DNA of 64,000 nt from Notospermus geniculatus (Eukaryota > Nemertea > Pilidiophora > Heteronemertea > Lineidae). This document shows, one piece after another, positions 1 to 10,579 of the stretch. Both the position numbers and the translations under genes were made by a program. Within the stretch, counting starts at the first letter, position 1. Each line of letters starts with the position of its first letter. The notes under the pieces are model-generated. The model did no database searches, was not told where the DNA came from, and saw nothing but the letters and a program-made list of their open reading frames with translations. The stretch lies in the NCBI GenBank assembly GCA_002633025.1, contig NMRB01000217.1, positions 2,625 to 66,624 of the forward strand, written 5' to 3'.

Positions 1-8
1 AGTAGCGT

Positions 9-54
9 GGTTCCACTGGCCTCCACAGACGCTTCTGTCGAGGCCAGTGGAACC
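9..54. repeat. Short inverted repeat (hairpin)
   Basis: A 15-base arm at 9-23 is exactly complementary to 40-54, leaving a 16-base loop. It lies next to the larger fold-back at 125-273. No coding sequence is seen around it. Confidence 0.75.
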
Positions 55-124
55 AGGCTAAACAAACAGACGGTATGAGACGCCTGTGCTTGATGGTCTG
101 CAAGCAAGTATGAATTAGCCCTTA

Positions 125-273
125 GAGCACAGGCGCCTTTGTTGGGGGGAGGGGGTCTTGGGGACACTATGGCCTACACACTACAGTGTGTACATGTAGG
201 CTAGTAGGGCCGAACGCCCTAGGGTCCCCAAGACCCCCCCCCCCCCAACAAACAGACCTATGAGACGCCTGTG
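125..273. repeat. Fold-back repeat with G/C-run arms
   Basis: The arm at about 125-165 (GCACAGGCGCC followed by a G-rich run and GGTCTTGGGGAC) is the reverse complement of about 222-273 (GTCCCCAAGACC, a C-run, then GAGACGCCTGTGC). A further direct copy of the outer motif lies at about 61-91. This looks like a non-autonomous inverted-repeat element. Bases 280-580 show nothing else recognisable. Confidence 0.6.
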
Positions 274-579
274 CTTATAGTCAATTGGTAACTTCGGCGA
301 CGCAGAGTCGCTGTTTCTCCCATTCGTTTGGAACGGGCAGGCCATATCTCATCTACTATTCGGCCACTCTGACATTAGGTATAAACTGTTCAAATCATTT
401 GCTATGGCATTGCACAGGAGACTCTACTAGAAAACGTAGACCCTTGTAGCTATAAAACGCAGACCCTACTAGACAAGTGTACCGCAGGGCGGTAGCAATA
501 TACGCCCGTCGCTTTGTATTCCGACACTAATTTGAGTATGGCAAATTTTGTGTTGCTTTGTTATTATCTGGTTTATTTG

Positions 580-803
580 TACAGAGAAAGATCACCACTT
601 ATTGTTATGTGGTCTAGTTACAGTGAGAAACAGCTGTTTATTGTTATGTGGTTTATTTGTATAGTGAGAGACTGTCGCTTATCGTTATGTGGTCTATTTG
701 TATAGCGAGAGACCGCCGCTTATCATTATGTGGTCTATTTGTATAGCGGGAGACCGCCGCTTATCGTTATGTGGTCTATTTGTATAGCGAGAGACCGCCG
801 CTT
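580..803. repeat. 41-bp tandem repeat
   Basis: Units begin at 679, 720 and 761, exactly 41 bases apart (core TTATCGTTATGTGGTCTATT). More degenerate units precede them from about 580. The array ends 18 bases beyond the stop codon of the helicase-endonuclease ORF on the minus strand, so it may be part of that element's 3' end. Confidence 0.8.
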
Positions 804-820
804 CAATAATATACATGTTC

Positions 821-3104
821 TTACTTGAAAGACAGCCATATTGCTTTATGGTCACTGTAATAAATTTCCAGTACACCCGAGTCTGTGTTTTTGATGTTGG
901 TGAAAATCAAATCAATTGTAGAGTTGTAGTCATTGGTTGGTTCTGTTATCAGTTGTGAATACTGATAGCTGTTCATCAGTCTTTCTAGTTGAGAACGGGC
1001 TGGAGATGGTTTACTCCAGTCAATATTGAAGTCTCCAATGATAATAGCATCACCACTGTGTAAGTAGTTATCATGGATTGAAGATAAAGTTGCAAGAAGT
1101 GATTTGGTTGTTGCTTGTGGATGCTTATATAGCAGCACAAATGATACATCTGGATATGGCAATACTTTGAAGATTAAAGCTTCTATGCTGCCATTGTTGT
1201 TATTGATTGTTGTGGTGAATGGAAATTTTGAATATGCAACTAATCCGTATGGAGGACGAGCTTGATTTTCTGACTTGAAGTCCTGCCTGTGTTGATTCCA
1301 TGAAGGTCCAAGAGAGGTGGCTTCTTTACTATCCCCTGGATGAAGTCTGGTGTCAGCGAAGCAGTTGATGTGTGCTGCTCCAATGCTGTAATCCTGTTGG
1401 ATATCAGGTAAGTGTTGGTGGAGGGAACTTGCATTCAGAAACAACACTTTTATTGAGTTTTCTGAATTTGACAAGTTGTGGAGAAGCCTTAGTGGATTTT
1501 CAATTGGTTTGTTCTGTAATCTTTTCATTTCACTGACAACATCAGAATTGACACTTATCTTGTCCTCTTGTAGATTAGTGATGAAAAGTCCACTGAGAGA
1601 AGTGAGGCGACTGATGGCCACATAGTGGATATGGTCTATTTTTCTGTTGGTCGTCAGGTCAATGACTGCTTTTGACAAAGTGTCTCCTTGTGAGCGATGG
1701 ACTGTTTTGGCATGAGCTGCTCTAAGAGGAAACTGAAATCTCTGAATCTGAGCTTTTCCTTTGTGGCCAGCAGAAAACTCCCTCATTATAGGTTGAAGGG
1801 GAATTGAATCTTTATGACGACTGTGTTTATAAAGATGTTTGTGATCTGAGCGATATTTGCGGCCAGTGTCTTTGTCTTCAAACTTGATCCAGATTGTTCC
1901 TGATGCATATTTTGTTGGAACTTGAATATCAGTAATGATCCCTGTTGCACCATTTGTGAGGCCATCTGTGGTATCAATGTTAACAGTGAGATCAAACTGA
2001 ATACCAACTGCAATGGTGAGTTGATTGGGCAGTTGTGATGTTTTGGACTGCGAGTTCCTGAATGTTTGAAGAATTTTCTCTCTCATTTCTGGTGAGGCTG
2101 ATCCTACAAGGCGATCTTTTGCCTGTATTTCCTGAAGAGGATTCTCGGACTTTGTGATCACTTGGTAGTTGAAACTCTCCACCATGTTATTGGTGATATA
2201 AAGATGTGGAGCATCAAATGGGTGATTTGCTGTATCTGTAATCAGGTGCTGTTTTAGCACGTGAGTATCTTCTTGCGTATGTTTGCCTTCTCGCAATCTA
2301 TTGAGGAGCTGTGCAAAAGTAAGTTCATCTCTTTGTCGCATGATAGTTTGTAACTGGTACATTGTGAAGAGGTCTTGCCAGAGATTTGTAGCCAATGGGA
2401 GATAATCATTTGATGTTGGACTTTTGAACACATACGAGTCTTTCACAGGCTTCAACTGGAAGAGATCTCCAACGGCTATAACAGAGATACCTCCAAATGG
2501 AATGTTTCGTCCTGTTATTTCCATGAGTCGTTGGTGGACAAAGTTGAGCATTCTAAAACCAACCATAGAAATTTCATCTATGAAGATTAGTTTCAGATCT
2601 GACAGTTCAGTTCGCAGAGTATTCCTTTGAGCAGAAGATAGTGGTTTGTACTGCAGGCTTTGATTGGCGGGAATTTTGAAAACACTGTGAATCGTGTTGC
2701 CTCTTATGTGGTATGCGGCTTTGCCAGTTGGGGCAAGTAGCAGTATATGTCTAGATGTGAAATCTTCTCCTGCCTGCTTGTTGAAATATTTTAGGGCAGT
2801 TTGGTAAAGTGCTTTGGTAACAAAACTTTTCCCAACACCTGCTCCACCAGTAAGAAATCTGTATTGTGGTTCTGGGGTGGTTTTCAGTTTGTGGATGGTG
2901 TCATACACAAATTCAATTTGTTCTGAATTCAATGTTCTCATATGTTCCCTGTACTCTTTGTCAGGTAGTTCATGATATTTGGTTAATTCTTCAGAATCAG
3001 TGGCTCGTAATCCGAGGTCTGCAGAAATGTCATAATCCTCAATGCCTTTATCTGGATGAGGCGTTGACATGGCATCATCAATGGATCGTTCAGATGGGAC
3101 ACCC
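821..3104 (-). mobile_element. Helentron-type element: PIF1 helicase fused to AP-like endonuclease, 5'-truncated
   Basis: The 749-residue ORF runs from ATG at 3070 to TAA at 821 on the minus strand; its frame stays open upstream to a stop at about 3105. Residues 75-82 are a Walker A (GGAGVGKS) and 163-169 a Walker B (FIDEISM). GDLFQL at 201-206, IMRQ near 243, a VHRSQGDTL motif and YVAISRLTSLSG complete the SF1B PIF1/RecD set. From about residue 540 an exonuclease-endonuclease-phosphatase domain follows: LNAS start, ADTRL at 572-576, GDFNID at 679-684, TIDLIFTN, and SDH at 739-741. PIF1 helicase followed by a non-LTR-type endonuclease is the hallmark of Helentrons (Helitron2) rather than plant-type Helitrons. 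The Rep/HUH nuclease that should precede the helicase is missing, so the copy is truncated, although an AG directly before the open frame (about 3104) leaves a splice acceptor possible. The ORF has no internal stops, so the copy is young or still constrained. It lies antisense to the TRPA gene downstream. Confidence 0.88.
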
Positions 3105-3106
3105 TA

Positions 3107-3160
3107 ATTCAAGATCCAAGATCCGAGATCCAAGACCCAATTTCAAGATCCAAGACCCAC
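3107..3160. repeat. Imperfect AAGATCCAAGA-type simple repeat
   Basis: Short purine-rich words (CAAGATCCAAGATCCGAGATC and variants) repeat next to the point where the helicase frame is cut off. This may mark the 5' truncation breakpoint of the Helentron copy. Confidence 0.55.
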
Positions 3161-3328
3161 CCCATCTTCTCAAGTCGACAGTACTATGATCTCTCCCAAT
3201 ACTCCTCATGCGGGACGATAGATGTCACTGAGGATCTCCTTACTACGAGTGACTTACGCGTAACTTACGCGAATTTAGGCATGTCAATTGTGACCTGTAC
3301 TGTAGCCCATTATGAAACTAGGCACTAC

Positions 3329-3455
3329 GGGTCGTATTCATAAAGCGGTCCTATCGTTAGAACCGTCTTAGGCCGGTTCCACGTAGAGTGGTTGGCGATT
3401 ACTTGGAACTGGCCTAAGACGGTTCTAAAGATAGAACCGTTTTATGAATATGACC
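3329..3455. mobile_element. Fold-back MITE, GTATTCATAAAG family, copy 1
   Basis: The ends GGTCGTATTCATAAAGC and its near-complement TTTATGAATATGACC enclose long complementary arms (CGTCTTAGGCC against GGCCTAAGACG). Related copies lie at 9948-10055 and 25044-25160. No ORF is present, so the element is non-autonomous. It sits between the Helentron and the first visible TRPA exon. Confidence 0.8.
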
Positions 3456-3581
3456 CCACATGTCTATTATTGTCTCATGACTGGGATTGGGATAAATTGC
3501 TGTACCGCAAGTCCAAAACTATTTACCTCAAGGAATAAGTCCGACATCTCTTGTACATGCTTTTGTCCTCCTTTCTTGCAG

Positions 3582-6500
3582 GTGCTGATGTAAACACTCA
3601 TCGTACTGGCTGGAACACAGGTCTTCATCTCGCGGCGGTGTCTGGGGACATACGGATCGTTCGACTCCTTCTGGATCACAATGCCAGGATTGATGTCCTC
3701 AATGACCAGCAGGCAACACCACTGCACAGGGCAGCTGCTTACGACCATCCTGAAGTTTGCCAGTTTTTGATTGACAGGTACGTGACCATAGAGGCTATGC
3801 ACGTGATGTCATCAGCGAGGTGACGCCATGTTGGATGGAACGTTGTGACATGCTGACGCAGTGCATCTGACCACGTGCTCCGTCCATTTTCCATCCAACA
3901 CGTGGCGTCATACCCATTGATGACGTCATTTGATGACGTCAGTGCATAGCCTCTATAGCGCCATCTTGGATGTGGTTTCCATGACTACCAGACTGGGTCA
4001 CTGTTCTCTCTCTCAAAACATGTCTTACAACTCAGAGAGTCAAAAAAGTGTGGTTTTTGTCCTGGCCTAGGGGTTGTGTGTTCGGTACATTAATTTTGTC
4101 TTTTGACAGTTCCTAACTTGGATTCTCTCCTGTACCACATCTCGCACACTTTACATCTTACAGGGGTGCCAAGCTTGAGAGAAGGGATAAGGACAACTTC
4201 ACCCCTCTGCTCCTGGCCTCCAGTGAGGGTCATGCCAACACCATCAAAGCTTTACTTCAGCGCAAGGCTGATATCGAAGCTGTCGACAAGAATGATAAGA
4301 CCCCCATCTACTGGGCAGCAGAGGAGGATAACTTCTCGGCATTGGAGGTGAGTGATACTGTTTTTCAGGGGTACTCTGTCAGACTGAGAGCAACTTCACT
4401 GATCTTGCCTGAGCCAGAAAGGAAGACTCCACCCTGGATGAATCGTTGATCCATACTGACCCTGTGCAAGGCTCGGTTTGTGTAGCAGGGTATAAAAAGC
4501 TGTTAATGGTGAGGTTAATTTCAAAACGGGGGTTGAGGCTGAGAATTTTGTTAACGCTCTTTTCAGGTCCTCCTTACTCACCCCAAAACTGAAGAGGTGG
4601 GTCTGATTGACAAAGGTGATCGTTATGACAATACACCGCTACACGTCGCTGCTCAGAAGGGATACGTGCAAGTTGTGAAGGTAGGTGACGATAGACTGCA
4701 AACGATGTGGGTAACACGTGAAATAATATAGGTCAAGTCTGGGGTCAAGTGTAGAATTTGCTAAATGCTATAAGGAGGCATCGCTGGCTGATTCAAGGAT
4801 AGTAACCTGGAGTACCGGTATCTATGCAAATGTGTGTACGTCACAAAGGAGCACAGTTGCCTGAACCTGTCGGACCTGAGACATGAATTTTCACTTGTTA
4901 ATCGGTGACTTGGCGATTGTCATTTTCAGAGTCTGCTTGAACATGGCGCTGATCTTGATGCCAAGAATGAAGAGGAGCAGACACCCCTTCATCTTGCCTG
5001 TAAACATGGTCGAACCAAGTAAGTTCATATCTCTAGCTGCCGCCAAGACTCATGCCTTTTAAGGCTTTCAAAGGAATCCTAACGGTGCTTGCATGACGTG
5101 ACGTAGTACGTAAGGAGGTGCTATTACCGAACTAAGGAATGGTTCTGTGTACGTTTTAATCAAATAATCACTGTTTACCGTTCTTTTTTCCAGCGTTGTG
5201 CGTGAACTTGTCAAGGTCAACAAAATGGTTGTCAATGATGAAGATGAAGACTCCAACACGCCTCTCCATCTCGCTGCCCTTGCCGGCCACACCAAGGTCA
5301 CATTGACCCTGATCGAAGCTAGTGCAGATATTGAAGCAAGGTGAATATTAATGTGCCTTCCCAGTTATTCCTTAATATACATGTATGTGTGTTGGTCTAT
5401 GAAAATCAGTCGGATGTCGCTGAATGATTAACAAGGGCTGTCAGATTGCCTGTGCATTGACCTGCTACTGTTTACCTGTTACGAAGTAGTCAGCCATTGA
5501 AATGTGCGGGTTCACCAAGGCTAATAACACTTTCCTCAAACATGACATCCGACGGGTTTTCCTAGACCGCCTCGCATGTACCGGTAGTGATGATTTAAAA
5601 CACTGAAATTTCGATGTATTTGTTGTTAGAATCTGTGATGTCCATCTTCGATGATCGAAGGCCGATCTGCTCACCACTACGTTACATCGCACATCACCCT
5701 TCGAGAAACAGACCAGTCGGCGGCGTATCTTGGCACCATGCCAACTTTACCGGTCGACCAATCATATGACACTTTATATCGGGTCTTCGGCTACAACTCT
5801 TTGTACCACGATTCAAATTTTACAACACCGATTCTGATTGGCCTCTTCTTCTCGAGGCGGCACATACGTCGTGGACCGGTCAATTTCTCGAAGGGTGATG
5901 TGCGATGTAACGCAGTGGTGAGCAGATCGGCCTTCGATTATCGAAGATGGTGATGTCTTGTATTCCAACTCAACTTACAGAAACTGTAACTTGTGGACTC
6001 CACTCGATTGCGCTGCTGCAAAGGGTTGGGTAAAGACATGCCGGGTGCTACTAGAGAATGACTGTCCAGTGGATCCCATGGACAAATCTAAGGTATGTAA
6101 CCTACCAATGCGGAGCCTACTGCACAAAAACCACAACACGGTGTGGATGCAGTCGCCAAACTTTATTTCCTTCTGTATTTTCTTAGAGGGAGCTAATACA
6201 ATTCATGTGCTGTGGATGGTATTCATATATTTCATGTGTTTCCTTCTCCAGACCACACCCCTTCATCTCGCCTCCTCCAAAGGTCACTCAGGGGTCGTAC
6301 GCCTCCTCCTCTCATGGAATGCCAATGTCCGCCAAGTGGACAGCGATGGCTACAACTGTCTTGATCTTGCAATTGACAACAACCACAAGTAAGTTACATC
6401 AATATCGGTTATCTGAGTGGCGCAGTGGCAGCAGGAGGCTCTGGCTTGAATCCCCATTCAAACCCGCTCTTGTCATAGAGAAGGGACAGCAGGGGCGGAT

Positions 6501-6848
6501 CCACGTTTTCGGAAAAAAGGGGGCGCACTCTGCTAGAAACATTGAAATCTGCGGTGAATTTCAATGATTTGCTCCAAATTTCAGAATTTCACGGTCACTT
6601 TTACAGATTTGTTGGCCGAAAGGGGGGCTCGCGCGGGGTGCGCCCCCCGGATCCGCGCCTGGACAGTACAGTGTATATCCGGGCACTCTTGTTTCCTTGT
6701 CTAACCTTGTTAATTTCATACTTCAGGCAAGTGGCATTAACGATTGTCAACTCTGACAGGTGGATGGATGCACTCAGGAATGAGACAACCGACATGAGTA
6801 CTGGTTGGAGGAACACACCAATGAGGAAACTGATCCGGAAGATGCCGG
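3582..6848 (+). CDS. TRPA1: TRPA ankyrin-repeat exons (10 repeats visible) and linker
   Basis: Ten ankyrin repeats can be read, most with the TPLHLA helix motif: NTGLHLAAVSGD, ATPLHRAAAYDH, FTPLLLASSEGH, KTPIYWAAEEDN, NTPLHVAAQKGY, QTPLHLACKHGR, NTPLHLAALAGH, WTPLDCAAAKGW, TTPLHLASSKGH and a degenerate YNCLDLAIDNNH. TRPA1 proteins usually carry about 14-18, so roughly four to eight are missing upstream. Exon ends do not follow repeat ends. The last exon of the block (6727-6848) carries WMDALRNE and TPMRKLIRKMP, the conserved pre-S1 linker that couples the ankyrin stack to the gate in known TRPA1 structures. Electrophile-sensing cysteines of the vertebrate protein cannot be assigned by eye. 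Confidence 0.9.
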
Positions 6849-9800
6849 GTAAGAAATGGGTGGAAAAAAGACGATCGCTGATAATGAGGAGATTAAATAC
6901 ATGATAGTACAGTGGAACCTCTCTATTAAGGACACTCTGGGACTGGGAGGTGCTGTCCTTAATTGAAAAGTGTCCTGATTACAGAGGTCAAAATGACGGG
7001 TAATGACCTGTTTGGGACTGAACTTTGGTGTCCTTTAAACAGATGTAGGGTTTCTGATAAACGGCAGCGTCTTCAATGAACCTGGAATCTGAAATGCAAG
7101 TCATTTGAATTACAACTTCCTGAACTAATCCCTGCATTTCTTGTTTCAGATGTTGCGGAGGCTGTCTTCATGAAATGTACAACAGCGAACTACGCCAATC
7201 CTGAACATCCGAAGTACAAGATCACATTCAACTACGAATTCTTGGACGATATGTACGCCTCTTGGAATGATGGGATTTCCAGTGAATCAGGCTCAAACTC
7301 GGGTATGATTAACTGATTACCATTGAATGGAGTGTTTGATAGATACCCAAGAAGGCATTTTGTGATGCATTGAGCTGGCAGTGTGCACACAAATTTATGC
7401 TTGCAAGATTGGAAAATATGTCTGCGAGTTGTGTCTAAGATGAAAAGAAGAGGGAAACCTCTGCAATGGGATTTGACACGGGGACCCTGTCATGCAGTGA
7501 ATCGGTCCAGTTAGAATCAAACCCATATAACCTCTTGACCGACAGGCACCAGTTTTCCCTGCACCATGTACTCTTGATTGGCCTGTCTCTTTCCAGGGAT
7601 TTATGATGAGGAATTGAAACTGAAGCCATCGGCCAGACCATATACAAAAGATTCTTCCACCATGAAGAAGAATCATTGCCTTATGATTATGGTAAGATGT
7701 GATCATGTTCTGCATTGGTTCTGTAGAGAAGCTTCATATCTATTACCAGTATTCAATCTGCATTGAAGTCTGTCCAGTGTTTGTGCCCAAAACATGGTGG
7801 ACATTTACTTCTGAATGAACTGTAGCTGCACTGAGGAGGGAATTAGAATGAGTGGTATGATATATGTTGATAGCTGGTGATCAGTAAATAGGGACTTCCG
7901 GCAAGGCTCCGTATCGTCGAGCCGTGTCACATATGATGTATTGAGGTAATGCATTTTCTATCCACGTCATACGTGATACGGATCGACAATACGGAGCATT
8001 GCTGGAAGAACCTATAGAGGCTTTCAAAATGACGTCACAAGCTGCCATGCTGGAGGACACATGCTGCAGAGGCGCAGCGAAATGAGCCGTGCATGTCCCA
8101 ATGACGTTACGTCAATGGCGTGGCACACTTCACGCAAGTCACGTCATGGTCGGCTGTGTCCTCCAGAATGGTCGCCAGGATGACGTTGTTGCAAAGCTTC
8201 TATTATCAGTGAGCTTTCGCAACCACCCGGTTAGGCCCTACAACAACGTTTATCTATTGTTCGAGTCAATTCACACAATAGATAAACGTAGTCGTAGGAC
8301 CTAACCGGGCGGTTGCGAAAGCTCACTATTCTTCCAAACTCACACTTATTTCTCTGCCTAGGTGACCTCCAAGAGAGAAGACTTGCTTGCTCATCCCCTT
8401 GTCACTGCGTTGCTTCGACATAAATGGAACAGCTACGGCCGCTACTTCTACTATCTCAATCTGGCATTCTACCTGATCTTCCTAGCATTCTTGACTGGTT
8501 ATATTGTGGAATCGGAAAAATGGGCACCTCATCGCTATCTAGGGTATGGCAATAAAACTGGGAGACCAGGCATGACTCTGCTCTGTGACGTGCCTGTAAA
8601 AACTGATTTTCTCTGTTCTTCAGGCATTGCACCATTGATTTTCTGTCTGGGTGCTGTTGAAAATCACCTGTTGAATCTTTGTAGACGATGTACTCTCCAC
8701 TGGCTAACCTGATTGGGACAATTAGCCTTAACTTCAGTATCCTAATAATACCAATGGGCATGAAATAATAACAGGTTTCTAAGGTGAAAGACATAGCTTC
8801 CTACCGGACTCGAACCCACGGACCCTCGCATAAGGCATCAATCGCCAGCACTCAGGGGCAGCATGCCTTAACCACTAGGCCAAATCCCCATCTTTGATGG
8901 GGATTTATAACAATACCAATGCATACTCATTCCTTGATGGGGATTTATAACAATACCAATGCATACTCATTCCAAGTCTGTAACTCATTTCATGTTCCAC
9001 AACTTTGGTTATGAAGATGTCTCCTTCTTTCCTCAGCAATCCCAACCTCACAAATTACAAAGGCAAAGAATGTGAGAAAGTCCGGCAGTTAGTGGAAGCC
9101 TCGGGAACAAAAATGGAGCAGCACCTGTTTACAACAGTGTCTAAATATGCCATCATGGTATTAGTTGCGATACAGGTCCTACGAGAGGTGTGTATGGTAC
9201 TGTGGCAGTGAATGTGTAGTGTATCGGTACTCTGTGTATTGACATAAGTCTACAAGTTAACTGTTTTGTCAACCTCCCCACCCATACTCAGATTCAAATG
9301 GTAGGGAGATATTTAGGGGAATTAAAAAGACACATAAGGCCGAGTATCCATAGGCTGTTCCCTTGTGGCATTTCCCTTGTTCCGTGGACTCGAGCTGTTA
9401 GGACAATGAGACCTGGCCTTGTGCCCTATGGGAACGGCCAGTGAGCAAATCAAATGTTCATTCTCTTTGTGATGTACCACAAGGTCACAAGCGAACACAG
9501 AACAGGGAAAAAGTGCACAAGCGAACAGCCTATGGATACGCAGCCTAATAGAGCTGCTTGTGTCTCTGTGGTCCTGATCAGCTAAAGGGTTTTTCTAGAC
9601 GGATAAACTTTGGGATATCACTTTTTGACGACTTCTTCCCTCCCTCTAGGTGGTCCAAATCTATCAAGCCAAGGCAAACTACTTCGGATGGGAGAATCTT
9701 ATAGAGTGGGTGACATACGTGACAGCGCTGCTGCTTGTCATTGACATTGAAAATCCCTGTCAGCGGGTGACAGGTTATCGACTGGTAAGCATGCTTATTT

Positions 9801-10540
9801 GCACCGTTCGTATCCGCACTGATTGATTCAGTCTTGCAGGTGGGCTTTTCATCAAGTTTTCTTCCTTACTTACACTCAGAGCAGTCAAACAGTAGCCCAT
9901 TGTTTTCTATGGTTGAATTTCCCATAGAGAGCCAACTTGTAGACCAGGCCCCGTATTCATAAAGCTACTTAAGTCTAAGTATGATACTTATCTTTTGTGT
10001 TGAACAAAGGATAAGTGTCATACTTAGACTTAAGTAGTTTTATGAATATGGGGCCTGCAGCTTCTAGTTGCAGATGACATCATAAGATGAGATTTCCATA
10101 GCATGACCTGAGCTTTTGTATTCATTTTATTCACTTTTCCAGAGTTGGCAGTGGCAGCTTGGAGCAGTCGCCGTCTTCTGGGCATGGATTGAACTCGTGC
10201 TCTTCATACGAAAATTACCGCGGTTCGGTATCTTTGTGGTGATGTTTACGGATGTGTTTGGAACTTTCATTCGTTTCTTGCCTGTGTTTGTGCTCTTTCT
10301 AATTGCCTTTGGGCTGACATTCTTCGCACTGTTGGGAAATCAGGTAATATCCCAGGGCTCAAGATATTCCTTTATTCCTTTTGTTTCTTCTGGGACATCA
10401 ACAGGTTCAGTACCAGCATGCCTCATTTATACACCTCCATGAAATGTTCAGCCCCAGCATGCCTCATTACTACTCTGCCGTGACATGTTCAGTTCCAGCA
10501 TGCTTCATTAATGCCCCTCCATGACATGTTAAGTAAACTT

Positions 10541-10579
<39 letters not shown>

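Noticed and set aside
8797-8889. Functional tRNA gene on the minus strand
   Set aside because: A and B boxes are present but the ends do not pair as an acceptor stem; a SINE head is the better reading.
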